Made by a program: the position numbers and the translations under genes. A stretch of 64,000 nucleotides of DNA from Schistocerca nitens. Lineage: Eukaryota; Arthropoda; Insecta; Orthoptera; Acrididae. The DNA lies in assembly GCF_023898315.1 (NCBI RefSeq), contig NC_064614.1, positions 504,572,109 to 504,636,108 on the forward strand. Reading direction: 5' to 3'. Under the pieces are notes generated by a model. The model searched no databases and had not been told where the DNA came from. It was given only the letters and a program-made list of their open reading frames with translations. Below, one piece after another: positions 34,680 through 45,040 of this stretch; within the stretch, counting starts at the first letter, position 1; every line of letters starts with the position of its first letter.

Positions 34680-36101
34680 CACTCCTGGAAATTGAAATAA
34701 GAACACCGTGAATTCATTGTCCCAGGAAGGGGAAACTTTATTGACACATTCCTGGGGTCAGATACATCACATGATCACACTGACAGAACCACAGGCACAT
34801 AGACACAGGCAACAGAGCATGCACAATGTCGGCACTAGTACAGTGTATATCCACCTTTCGCAGCAATGCAGGCTGCTATTCTCCCATGGAGACGATCGTA
34901 GAGATGCTGGATGTAGTCCTGTGGAACGGCTTGCCATGCCATTTCCACCTGGCGCCTCAGTTGGACCAGCGTTCGTGCTGGACGTGCAGACCGCGTGAGA
35001 CGACGCTTCATCCAGTCCCAAACATGCTCAATGGGGGACAGATCCGGAGATCTTGCTGGCCAGGGTAGTTGACGTACACCTTCTAGAGCACGTTGGGTGG
35101 CACGGGATACATGCGGACGTGCATTGTCCTGTTGGAACAGCAAGTTCCCTTGCCGGTCTAGGAATGGCAGAACGATGGGTTCGATGACGGTTTGGATGTA
35201 CCGTGCACTATTCAGTGTCCCCTCGACGATCACCAGTGGTGTACGGCCAGTGTAGGAGATCGCTCCCCACACCATGATGCCGGGTGTTGGCCCTGTGTGC
35301 CTCGGTCGTATGCAGTCCTGATTGTGGCGCTCACCTGCACGGCGCCAAACACGCATACGACCATCATTGGCACCAAGGCAGAAGCGACTCTCATCGCTGA
35401 AGACGACACGTCTCCATTCGTCCCTCCATTCACGCCTGTCGCGACACCACTGGAGGCGGGCTGCACGATGTTGGGGCGTGAGCGGAAGACGGCCTAACGG
35501 TGTGCGGGACCGTAGCCCAGCTTCATGGAGGCGGTTGCGAATGGTCCTCGCCGATACCCCAGGAGCAACAGTGTCCCTAATTTGCTGGGAGGTGGCGGTG
35601 CGGTCTCCTACGGCACTGCGTAGGATCCTACGGTCTTGGCGTGCATCCGTGCGTCGCTGCGGTCCGGTCCCAGGTCGACGGGCACGTGCACCTTCCGCCG
35701 ACCACTGGCGACAACATCGATGTACTGTGGAGACCTCACGCCCCACGTGTTGAGCAATTCGGCGGTACGTCCACCCGGCCTCCCGCATGCCCACTATACG
35801 CCCTCGCTCAAAGTCCGTCAACTGCACATACGGTTCACGTCCACGCTGTCGCGGCATGCTACCAGTGTTAAAGACTGCGATGGAGCTCCGTATGCCACGG
35901 CAAACTGGCTGACACTGACGGCGGCGGTGCACAAATGCTGCGCAGCTAGCGCCATTCGACGGCCAACACCGCGGTACCTGGTGTGTCCGCTGTGCCGTGC
36001 GTGTGATCATTGCTTGTACAGCCCTCTCGCAGTGTCCGGAGCAAGTATGGTGGGTCTGACACACCGGTGTCAATGTGTTCTTTTTTCCATTTCCAGGAGT
36101 G
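34680..36101 (-). mobile_element. Intact Tc1-like transposon
   Basis: A 1,422-bp element flanked by TA at 34,678-34,679 and 36,102-36,103. Inverted ends begin cactcctggaaat and stay similar for about 30 bases (left ...tgaaataagaacacc; right, reversed, ...ggaaaaaagaacaca). The single transposase gene is open throughout. Intact ends plus an open gene suggest recent arrival and possible autonomy; activity itself is not shown by sequence. Confidence 0.93.
34835..35857 (-). CDS. Tc1-like transposase, open reading frame
   Basis: A cut-and-paste transposase of 340 residues, the normal length for Tc1. I chose the ATG at 35,857 (MPRQRGREPYVQLTDFERGR) over an upstream in-frame ATG at 36,127, which lies outside the element. 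Domains: a first helix-turn-helix (YRRIAQHVGREVSTVHRCCR), a basic linker, a second DNA-binding part (ARTIRNRLHEAGL), then the RNase H-like catalytic domain with FSDESRF (first Asp), GIMVWGAISYTG, QQDNARPH (second Asp) and SPDLSPIEHVWD (Glu). I count 32 residues between the second Asp and the Glu, against 34 in classic Tc1. No stop or frameshift. It would act in the nucleus on the element's own ends. Confidence 0.93.
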   Translation of the reverse strand: MPRQRGREPYVQLTDFERGRIVGMREAGWTYRRIAQHVGREVSTVHRCCRQWSAEGARARRPGTGPQRRTDARQDRRILRSAVGDRTATSQQIRDTVAPGVSARTIRNRLHEAGLRSRTPLGRLPLTPQHRAARLQWCRDRREWRDEWRRVVFSDESRFCLGANDGRMRVWRRAGERHNQDCIRPRHTGPTPGIMVWGAISYTGRTPLVIVEGTLNSARYIQTVIEPIVLPFLDRQGNLLFQQDNARPHVSRATQRALEGVRQLPWPARSPDLSPIEHVWDWMKRRLTRSARPARTLVQLRRQVEMAWQAVPQDYIQHLYDRLHGRIAACIAAKGGYTLY

Positions 36102-36103
36102 TA

Positions 36104-36895
36104 TGTTGTCTCCAAGGCATACGGCAATGAAATAATATAGCAAATGAGGCATCACGTCAAATTCTACAAGGAGATACGGTAGCATTTAAATGACACAGGA
36201 AGATGACGAAAACCCCCCAATAAAGGGACAACCAGCTTGAGCGATATATTGTATGACACTATTAACACAACATTGACTTTGGTACAGTCCATGTCTGAAC
36301 GTAATCTCTTACTGAAGGGCATGACATTACATACCCCTTCCTGGGTTACATGAATCCCAATTATTATTCATATACACATAGGTGGAGGAGCATTTCTGAA
36401 GTATGAGCTCAGAGAACAGTGCCTCTTTACGACGAAACATTTGTACCTGTTGGGATGTACAAACGCTCAAAAAAGCAGATGGCATTATTTTCAGGGTCAC
36501 TCAGTTGCACAACAGAAAAGCTATGAATTTCTATCTAAAGTGTAACAGTGATGAGCATCCATTGCAAAACTATGCGCAATACCTCAGAGTTTCAGGCTCC
36601 TCTAAGCAAATTCTATTATATATCAATTGACTTCTAAACGTTAGCGTGAGTTCCTGTGCTCTGAACGTTAGAGTGGCTTCTTATTGGGCAGCTGATGACT
36701 ACTCTCCCACACCAGCAGAATGTAGCTAACAATGAATGCAACGACTGTTATCTTTCATAGACGACTGTTACTTATCGCACACAAAGAGCGTACAATAGCT
36801 CCAAAACCCACAGTTATGGGACTGAAGCAACCCTCTCTGTTCTGCATTTATATTACACACTTACAACGCAACTCAATTTAAGAGTCGTATTTCGT
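36104..36895. other. Unassigned sequence
   Basis: No gene or repeat recognised. If the LINE ORF1 interrupted at 34,676 once continued here, it is no longer recognisable. Confidence 0.3.
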
Positions 36896-37240
36896 AGCCT
36901 GCATCCATCCTCTGTAGCGGCGCAACAGCGTGGCGCCCTGCGACGCCTTCTTCGGCCTCATCGACACTTCAAACAGCTAGGTGTCGACACATGCGGGAGA
37001 AGGCCACAGCTCTGGAATTGGTGTAAGGTGCCAGGTTGGTAAATGGTGTCACGTTAGCACCAAATTTCATCACAATTCTGCACAACGCCAACGTTGACGT
37101 GTCACACGATGGGAAGGACGTCACACTGCCTCTTACCCACATTTCGCCATTTCTTTTGACGTTTCTGCGATTGAGGTCAGAATTGCGACATCCATCGTTG
37201 AAATCACGCGTTTTTTTTTTTTTTTCTTGGGACTGATGAC
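36896..37240 (+). repeat. Left inverted arm
   Basis: Pairs with 38,530-38,850 in reverse orientation. The inner limit is set where similarity fades after a T-run and cttgggactgatg. Confidence 0.65.
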
Positions 37241-37469
37241 ATCCCCCAGGTAATTCACATTCGCTGAGGACATCTTGGGGCTGCAGCCCCTTTGATCGTG
37301 ACCTGACCCATTTGGATCCTAGCGCGACGGCAATTTTTGCTCTGGTATGGAGGGTGGAAACATTAGAAACCTTTCAAAACCATTCATTCACATTTGAACA
37401 CGATACAACAAAGGGCGTTGATGCTTTTTAAGCTCTCCTGTTTCATGGCCCTCCCGTTGCGTGAACACG

Positions 37470-37671
37470 AAGGCCGGCCGCTGTGGCCGAGTGGTTCTTG
37501 GCGCATCAGTCCGGAACCGCGCTGCTGCTACGGTCGCAGGTTCGAATCCTGCCTCGGGCGTGGATGTGTGTGATGTCCTTAGGTTTGTTAGGTCTAAGTA
37601 GTTCTAAGTCTAGGGGACAGATAACCTCAATTGTTAAGTCCCATAGTACTTAGAGCCATTTGAACCATATT
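37470..37671 (+). mobile_element. SINE family A, full length, inside long-arm element
   Basis: Complete head and tail. The duplication tgaacacg (37,462-37,469 and 37,672-37,679) flanks it, and a long G-run starts right after the second copy. Confidence 0.9.
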
Positions 37672-37678
37672 TGAACAC

Positions 37679-37696
37679 GGGGGGGGGGGGGGGGGG
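37679..37696 (+). repeat. Poly-G run next to SINE
   Basis: Eighteen consecutive G starting at the last base of the SINE's target duplication. Confidence 0.93.
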
Positions 37697-38349
37697 AAGA
37701 GACGTATTGATATTAATAGAAACATGAATCAATGGTCCCTCTAACGACCGAGCACATTTGTTGGGCATTTTCAAAATGTCCCTGCGCGGAGACGGCCATG
37801 CATTGATTCTTAGGCGCCAGTGTAACAGGCAACCATTTCGACATACTCCTACTTGTTACGTGGCACTATGCTGCTGAAACTAAAGCCTGCTGCCCACATG
37901 AGAAATCTAAGGGGTATGAAAAGGTTGCCTGTCATGCCGACACCTAGCAATCGGTGAATGGCTGTCTTTGTGCAGGAACACTTTTAAAGTGTGCAACACA
38001 TGTGCACGGACGTCACCGAGGGTGCTGACGAACAGGGGAATCATACAGCGAAGCCTTGCCGTTTTATTCACGTGTGAGTCAATGATGCATCCCCCCTGCA
38101 CACATCCCTGTGATCACGCTAGGGCTGAAAAAGCGTAAATGCACTTGCTGCTTCATGTAGTGGTCAAATTTCGCCGAATGGTTTTGAATAGTACCTAGTG
38201 ATTTCGTCCTGTATACCAGAGCAGAAGTTACCATCACGCTACGCTCTAAAGGGCTGCGATCGCGTTCAGTTTGGTTGCAGCCACACAATGTCCTTAGAGA
38301 GGGGTTGAGTCGTTCAATCGGTGTCAGCGTGTCAAAGGTTGTCAATAAC

Positions 38350-38393
38350 ATCGTTCTGCTGCTCACTGCAAATCGTTCTGCTGCTCACTGCAC
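38350..38393 (+). repeat. 22-bp tandem duplication
   Basis: Two adjacent copies of a unit beginning atcgttctgctgctcactgc, nearly identical, in the interior of the long-arm element. Confidence 0.9.
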
Positions 38394-38529
38394 AGCGAAC
38401 TGTCGTTTCTGACCGCGAAATGCGTGGAAATCAACATGTCAAGGAAAGGGGTACTTCCACTGTCGCTTGTTCTGACACCACTAAAGACCTTTTCGTGTCT
38501 ATTCTGAGCAGCGGTGTATCTCAAATGTT

Positions 38530-38850
38530 TTCCTCTGCCAGTCCTAAGAAAACCGCATGATTCCAACTTTTGGCGTCGTGGTTCTGACCCGAATCAAAGA
38601 AGAGTCAAAAGAAGGGGTGAAATGTGGGTAACAGGGGAGTGTGATGGGTGGCGCTGGGAAGAATTGTGATGAAGTTTGATGTAGGTGTGACATTATTTAC
38701 CCAGATTACACCTTACATGAACCTCTAAGTTCTGGCCTTTTTGCGCATGTGTCGACACCTTGCTGTATGAAGCGTCGCTGAATTCGAGGCTGACGTCATG
38801 ACGTCACACGCACCAGACTTATGCACCTTTACAGAAGATGGTTGTAGGCT
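38530..38850 (-). repeat. Right inverted arm
   Basis: Inverted partner of 36,896-37,240. Its outer end is followed by a 20-bp tandem duplication (38,840-38,879). Confidence 0.65.
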
Positions 38851-38879
38851 CCAGAGGATGGTTGTAGGCTCCAGAGGAA
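38840..38879 (+). repeat. 20-bp tandem duplication at element end
   Basis: The unit ggttgtaggctccagagga(t) occurs twice in a row at the right edge of the long-arm element. It may reflect an excision or insertion footprint. Confidence 0.85.
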
Positions 38880-39275
38880 AAAAAGAAAAAACCTACCCAA
38901 TTCTTTGACGATTAAAAACAAGTTGCAACATATTAGCAAATAAAACTCGATCACGTGGAATCCTCTGCCACTTCCAATGACCATTTACCATATATTGGCA
39001 AAAACAAGGGGGTCGCAATCGTTGTCACACCAGACTACATAGTGGGCGTAGTGACCGAGGAGCCATATTATAGAATTAATCTTGGTCCGAGGAAAACGAA
39101 AAAGTCTGGACACTGAAGAAGATCAACGGAGAAAGCAGCTTCAACTGATCGGGAAAGGAATGCCAATTGTAGCACAATCCAGTGCCAGTGTTCTCGTCCA
39201 CAAGAGACAAACCTCTGTGGTAATGTATCAGGTTGATGACATGTGTCACGGAAACCAGTCCGACTAAGAGTGAAA
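38880..39275. other. Mostly unassigned; one shared 45-bp block
   Basis: Nothing recognised except that 39,009-39,053 (gttgtcacaccagactacat and on to gggcgtagt) closely repeats 39,766-39,809, part of the unclassified repeat downstream. Confidence 0.5.
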
Positions 39276-39376
39276 CTGAGTTACCCAAGCTCAGTCGGTA
39301 GAGCACTTGCCTATGAAAGGCAAAGGTCCATAGTTCGAGTCTCGGTCCGGCACACAGCTTTAATCCGCCATGAAGT
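39276..39376 (+). mobile_element. SINE family G, tRNA-like
   Basis: The head carries box A-like agctcagtcggtagagcact and box B-like agttcgagtctcggtc, then a short tail aatccgccatgaagttt. A compact tRNA-derived SINE directly abutting the unclassified repeat. The 5,888 copy is its minus-strand relative. Confidence 0.75.
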
Positions 39377-39377
39377 T

Positions 39378-39836
39378 TCAACTCAAATTTTAACAATCAC
39401 TGTCGTCAGATCGTGGAAACGGATCACTGTGCTAATAATGTAGTAACCTACCTATCGGTTTCTTGACTTGAATCTCCGCCAACCTTAGTTACTTGTAATT
39501 GTTTCATGTCCTTGTGAATAGAATGGTATTAATCATGTTCATGTTATACGTCAATGCAACTACTGCACTCGTTTTCTGTGAGGATTTATAACAAATGATA
39601 GCACTTAATGGTAACTTCCACTTTCATTACATACGTATCTCGCCTGGTCACAAAAATTAAATTACAGTGTCACTATTCCACCACAATTTTGAAGTCCGTA
39701 GTACCATAATATAGTGTTGATAAAAAATCCTTTCATAACAAATGATAGTTTACATTCTTCAATGGGGTCGGGGTCGTTGTCACACCCGACTGCATAGTGG
39801 GCGTAGTACAGGTTCATTACCAAAAGGCGTAGGTAG
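39378..39836. repeat. Unclassified dispersed repeat, copy 1
   Basis: Aligns by eye over its whole length with 53,159-53,772: shared blocks include ggaaacggatca, gcaactactgcactcgttt, cagtgtcactattccac, aacaaatgatagt and atacaggttnatta (n varies). It is about 460 bases, AT-rich, without coding capacity and without visible terminal repeats. Confidence 0.75.
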
Positions 39837-40553
39837 TGAGATGACATATTTTGCGTAACCGTGCCCAGATCCCGATGGTGATTTGAGATTTTGTTATGTC
39901 GTCAGGGATGAAAGCTTGCACGTTTAAATTTTCAGGAATATGTTTAAAACGTTGTGAGTAACTTAATGCTCATAGAGCAAAGAGCGAAGTAAAATTTTTT
40001 ACTATTAAAATTATATTGGTTTATAATCACATTTCTAGAGACACAAATCTGTATTACTCATAGAACTTCTGCTGGTGCGAATTAAATAATCCATGTACGT
40101 GATATTTCAGCTTCCTCTGGTTTGTGTGGATTTTGCTCCATTCCTATTGATCTAACAGCGTTGAACAGCATCCAAATTCTGGATGGCTTTAATAATATTT
40201 TACCTACCTGTACATGAGATGTTTTTAATAAGTGTTTGAATGAGGACTAGGAGTGAGACGACACAGCTAGGGAGCTATTTAAGTTAACGGGAGTGAGATC
40301 AAGATAGGAAGTTATCAGATACGGGGGAGGAGCAAATAACATTTCCCACGGAATAGACAATTCACAGTCCATATGTGCTTCAAACTGAACAGCGGAGAAT
40401 TTCGAGTCGGAGAGTGCGATCGGATATGACAGGAAGAACGAGAAAGAGGACGCTATGGCCGCTTCATGACACGAGGGCGCTGGTGAAAGGGTCAGAGGTT
40501 ACCGGGTAGAACTGAGCAGCAGGGGAGTTTCACCACTGCAGACGGATCCTCTG
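39837..40553. other. Unassigned; may include gypsy 5' LTR or leader
   Basis: No feature recognised. Its position just upstream of gag-like sequence makes it the place to expect the gypsy 5' LTR, but I found no matching copy downstream of 48,160. Confidence 0.3.
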
Positions 40554-40907
40554 TTGAGTTCAGGAGCGTCAGCGTTCAGTAGAAGAGATGAGCAAAGTAT
40601 CTCAGAACTTGCTTTATTGCAGTTATTGCAAAAAAAAAAAAAAATGGAACAGAAGAACGAAGAACGGAGAAAGGAAACGTTATATGAAATGAAGATAACT
40701 AGGAAAGAGATAAAGGGAGAATGGAATATTTTTAACAAAAATTTGAAAGATATAAAAAGATTAGCGACAGAAGCAAAGGCCGAGGCTACGGAAGCGAATA
40801 TGGCAATGTAATCAGCTAAACATTTGTCAGAAGACGCTGGGAAAGCACAGGAAGGAATAAATACGCAATTACAATTTCCAGTCCTGGAAAAGGAATTGGA
40901 CAAAGTA

Positions 40908-42248
40908 CGAGGGCAGTTCAATAAGTAATGCAACACATTTTTTTTTCTGAAACAGGGGTTGTTTTATTCAGCATTGAAATACACCAGGTTATTCCCCAAT
41001 CTTTTAGCTACACAACACTATTTTTCAACGTAATCTCCATTCAATGCTACGGCCTTACGCCACCTTGAAATGAGGGCCTGTATGCCTGCACGGTACCATT
41101 CCACTGGTCGATGTCGGAGCCAACGTCGTACTGCATCAATAACTTCTTCATCATCCGCGTAGTGCGTCCCACGGATTGCGTCCTTCATTGGGCCAAACAT
41201 ATGGAAATCCGACGGTGCGAGATCGGGGCTGTAGGGTGCATGAGTAAGAACAGTCCACTGAAGTTTTGTGAGCTCCTCTCGGGTGCGAAGACTTGTGTGA
41301 GGTCTTGCGTTGTCATGAAGAAGGAGAAGTTAGTTCTGATTTTTGTGCCTACGAACACGCTGAAGTCGTTTCTTCAATTTCTGAAGAGTAGCACAATACA
41401 CTTCAGAGTTGATCGTTTGACAATGGGGAAGGACATCGAACAGAATAACCCCTTCAGCGTCCCAGAAGACTGTAACCATGACTTTACCGGCTGAGGGTAT
41501 GACTTTAAACTTTTTCTTGGTAGGGGAGTGGGTGTGGCGCCATTCCACTGATTGACGTTTTGTTTCAGGTTCGAAGTGATGAACCCATGTTTCATCGCCT
41601 GTAACAATCTTTGACAAGAAATTGTCACCCTCAGCCACATGACGAGCAAGCAATTCCGCACAGATGGTTCTCCTTTGCTCTTTATGGTGTTCGGTTAGAC
41701 AACGAGGGACCCAGCGGGAACAAACCTTTGAATATCCCAACTGGTGAACAATTGTGACAGCACTACCAACAGAGATGTCAAGTTGAGCACTGAGTTGTTT
41801 GATGGTGATCCGTCGATCATCTCGAACGAGTGTGTTCGCACGCTCCGCCATTGCAGGAGTCACAGCTGTGCACGGCCGGCCCGCACGCGGGAGATCAGAC
41901 AGTCTTGCTTGACCTTGCGGCGATGATGACACACGCTTTGCCCAACGACTCACCGTGCTTTTTTCCACAGCCAGATCACCGTAGACATTCTGCAAGCGCC
42001 TATGAATATCTGAGATGCCCTGGTTTTCCGCCAAAAGAAACTCGATCACTGCCCGTTGTTTGCAACGCACATCCGTTACAGACGCCATTTTAACAGCTCC
42101 GTACAGCGCTGCCACCTGTCGGAAGTCAATGAAACTATACGAGACGAAGCGGGAATGTTTGAAAATATTCCACAAGAAATTTCCGGTTTTTTCAACCAAA
42201 ATTGGCCGAGAAAAAAAATGTGTTGCATTACTTATTGAACTGCCCTCG
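40908..42248 (-). mobile_element. Mariner transposon with near-perfect ends
   Basis: A 1,341-bp element flanked by TA (40,906-40,907; 42,249-42,250). The inverted ends, beginning cgagggcagttcaataagta, are identical for about 37 bases up to a T-run that differs by one base. The transposase is open but for one stop. Inserted in the gypsy gag-like region, so younger than it. Confidence 0.95.
41018..42088 (-). pseudogene. Mariner transposase (DD34D), single stop
   Basis: The start ATG at 42,088 (MASVTDVRCKQRAV) is chosen because upstream codons lie in the element's end region. There are 356 codons in one frame with one stop (41,330-41,332). Parts: an N-terminal helix-turn-helix, a second one (KQLSAQLDISVGSAVTIVHQ), the linker WVPRCLTEHHK, catalytic TGDETWVHH, HDNARPH just after the stop, and YSPDLAPSDFHMF. 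I count 34 residues between the last two Asp. The C terminus is GDYVEK. The stop lies just before the second Asp, so the natural product would lack two catalytic residues. Confidence 0.93.
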
Positions 42249-42874
42249 TAAGCAGGAGTCAGAAAGAACAAAACACATGCACGGTAGAAATCGGAAGAAG
42301 ATTAGACAATACTGATGCTGATATTGCCACGAAATTAGATGACGCCACAGTACTGCTAGAATCGAATGAGGAGAAATTAATCTCAAGCGAAATACAGAAG
42401 AGACACGAGAATCCTTGAAATTCGAATATAGATTCAACCAGGGAAAATGAGTAAAATCAATCGTAGGTCCAGGCGTGTAGAGCACAGGAAAGAAGAATCA
42501 GTAACGAGAAAGGGTTTTGTGACCCAATAGCGCGACGTTCACATTTGGAGTTGGTCGACAACCCACGAAATAATTGTACCCCATCCATGATGATGCATGC
42601 AGCGGACATGAACGAGCTTGTCACAAGGGAAAGCAGAAGTAGTGAGACAACAACGTACAGGATACCTGTAGCAGGTGTGCAAATATATATTTGTGTATAC
42701 ATATAAATATATAACAGTAATAATAATAAGAAAGGGTACCTAAACAAAGAGATTAATAAAAATCAGTTATTTTCAATTAATGCCCAAACTTTGAATTTTT
42801 ATCGTTCTTTCCTTTGAGTCCGTTTAACGTGAACTTACTTCTGATGTCCGTGGTTATATCCATCTCCATACGCC

Positions 42875-42877
<3 letters not shown>

Positions 42878-42924
<47 letters not shown>
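42878..42924. repeat. (TA)n microsatellite
   Basis: About 47 bases of uninterrupted alternating T and A. Confidence 0.97.
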
Positions 42925-42926
<2 letters not shown>

Positions 42927-43755
42927 TGACCGTGTCTTTAACAGTTCTTAATCGGACTTCTTCTTCCGAATGCAGTCTGCTTGGCGATCTGACATTGAGA
43001 TGATGCGCTGAAGAAAAGAAAACTTTCGCGGTTTTGCACAAATAACAATCATTATTCAAACAACACGGATGGCTACCACACACATCTTACAAAAATACGT
43101 CTTCTCCACTCGAGAACTAATGACAGAGTCTCTCTATTAACAAAAAAAATTGAATGGAATTTTTTATCATTTGTTATCCGCCTTCCGACGTAGCAAAATA
43201 TATCTTTATCGGCGCTTACAGCGGCCGCGCTAATGATTATTATCATTGGTTTTAAATTTTTGTCATAGCTTGTTGGGGCTTTTGCTTATGTACCTATACA
43301 CAGGACACAGAGATGCACAAACAGCTCATAGGACGTATCCTCGGGAGGAAGAAGCATTTGATTTTCAGCACTTCCTTCCCATACGGAAATTCCAAGCACA
43401 TATGGACAAAGACAAATCTATTCATCCTAAGTTGTGAATATCTCAGTTCAGATTATCATTATCACTATCATGGCAATTGCAACACAAACTAGACTTCTTG
43501 TACGCAAATTTAGAAGGAAATCCGGCAGTCCGAATGACAAACGTGTAGCAGACGCACCATCAAGCAGGAAACTGCGATGTGCAAAAACTTTGAATCATCA
43601 AAACGGAGGAATCCAGAGAAGTTCTTTTGACAGTCTTTTAGGCAAGAATCAGTACTTGAACACATTATAAAGCGCGACTGAAATCATAGGATTTTGCTAT
43701 TACATATCAGGTGTCAGCAAGTATCGGTCAGCAGGTGGGACAAAGACATAGAAGT

Positions 43756-43958
43756 TCAAAATGTTCAAATGTGTGTGAAATTTTATGGGACTTAACTGCT
43801 AAGGTCATCAGTCCCTAAGCTTACACACTACTTAACCTAAATTATCCTATGGACGAGCATCCACACCCATTCCCGAGGGAGGACTCGAACCTCCGCCGGG
43901 ACCAGCCACACAGGCCATGACTGCAGCGCTCTAGACCGCTCGGCTAATCCCACTCGGC
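43756..43958 (-). mobile_element. SINE family B with target duplication
   Basis: On the minus strand: head attagccgagcggtctagag, box B-like ggttcgagtcctccctcggg, then a tail related to family A (ggtcatcagtccctaag and tgggacttaactg in complement). The duplication gacatagaagt (43,745-43,755 and 43,959-43,969) flanks it inside the gypsy element. Confidence 0.92.
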
Positions 43959-44839
43959 GACATAGAAGTATTCAAAAACACATTTTGGGATTTAGAGCAT
44001 GCTTTCAACAAAAAATCAGGCGAAAGAAAGAAGGAGCAACAATTCTAATAGTTTTCGTGGGCTGCTGCAAGGGGAGAAAAACAAAAACAACAGGAACAGA
44101 TGACCAGACAGTTCCAGACGTTCCCACCAAACAGAGGCACCTGAAGCTATTTCCAACAGAACAATCGCACACAATTTATGACAACGTGGCTGCAACCTAA
44201 TGAAAGGATGCAACAGGCGAAACTCACGGAGATTAGGCCACCTGATGCTCGTGACAGAGGTCACGCAGTGATTCAGAATCAACGATGACGAATGTCAGAA
44301 GCGGGATCGGACATTAAAACACCCGCAGACAACTCGGAGCAGACCATTCTGTAAATACGGGGGAAGCAGCAAAGGAGAGACAAAAATGATGGGAGAGACG
44401 CCCAATACTAGGACGACGGCAGTAATGAAGAGGGGATCAGAGAATAAGCATTCATAAGTTAGGCCATGCTTAAGAGAAGGGGAAATGAGGAATAAGTGAT
44501 CGACGAAGACTGGGAGTCGATTCCAGTCGACGAAAAAGACGTAAATGAAGAATCATGTTTAGGATTTTGGAAAGAAAATTTTGAGTACGATGAGGGGAAT
44601 TCGGAAACACAAGATGGAGAAAAGTTAGTGGGAAATCTTGAGCAGAAGAGGAAGTAAACTGCAATCAAAGAGGTGAACTCGCAGAAATATCAAGCGAGCA
44701 TAGGGTGAAAAAGGAAGTGTTAAACAGTGTAAACTTACTCAAGTATGAAGCCACGTCGGATATCCTGCTGGAAGAAAAGGAAGCGTTGTGCGATCAGGAG
44801 CTACGCTCAGTGGCAAAGACAAGAGTAGGGAAGGTATAA

Positions 44840-45040
44840 GTGGTGGAAAGTTTTGATAGTGGCAGCGAAATCTCTGCTATTTCCGATTTCGCCTTTGAAA
44901 GATGTGAGAAGGAGTGTCGGCGGCTAGTGCTGTCTTTTAAAAAGACGTGCATAAAGAGGGCGACTGTAGGCAAATATACGAAAGTAAATAAGCAGGATAG
45001 AACAGAATTTACATGTCAAGGGTATGGACTGGACTGAAGC
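44840..45040 (+). pseudogene. Gypsy aspartic protease fragment
   Basis: Contains VESFDSGSEISAIS with the D-S-G active-site triad of retroelement proteases near 44,852. The open stretch ends at 45,037. The other protease landmarks are not clear. It would cleave the element's polyprotein. Confidence 0.55.

Larger units (their letters stand above)
36896..38870. mobile_element. Non-coding element with long inverted arms
   Basis: The left arm (about 36,896-37,240) and right arm (about 38,530-38,850) are diverged inverted copies. Colinear landmarks: gtgtcgacacatgcg at 36,981-36,995 is exact in reverse at 38,744-38,758. A 14-base string (ttcatcacaattct) near 37,066-37,079 is reversed at 38,660-38,673. 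The stretch 37,133-37,160 matches 38,604-38,631 reversed, with three differences. Outer ends read agcct on the left and, reversed, agcct on the right. No coding capacity is seen between the arms. It looks like a non-autonomous long-terminal-inverted-repeat or foldback transposon. Superfamily is unknown and no target duplication is evident. Confidence 0.75.
40554..44700 (+). pseudogene. Gypsy gag-like region, interrupted
   Basis: Begins at 40,554 with a Lys/Glu-rich, coiled-coil-like stretch (RRKETLYEMKITRKEIKGEW, then AEATEANMAM). The mariner follows. Later pieces include KDKSIHPKL near 43,410 and a segment read as HKLDFLYANLEGN-like near 43,480. Stops are frequent. The call rests on position upstream of protease and on composition rather than a strong domain match. 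Confidence 0.5.

Noticed and set aside
35858..36127. N-terminal extension of the Tc1-like transposase by 90 codons
   Set aside because: The in-frame upstream ATG lies beyond the element's terminal repeat at 36,101, and the added residues have no family similarity. The start at 35,857 gives the normal length.
39960..40553. Gypsy 5' LTR and a matching 3' LTR after 48,160
   Set aside because: I looked for shared strings between the two regions and found none beyond chance length.
42878..42924. CRISPR array, bacterial insert or viral integration anywhere in the window
   Set aside because: The only regular short repeats are microsatellites and small tandem duplications. No spacer pattern, bacterial gene or viral gene was recognised.
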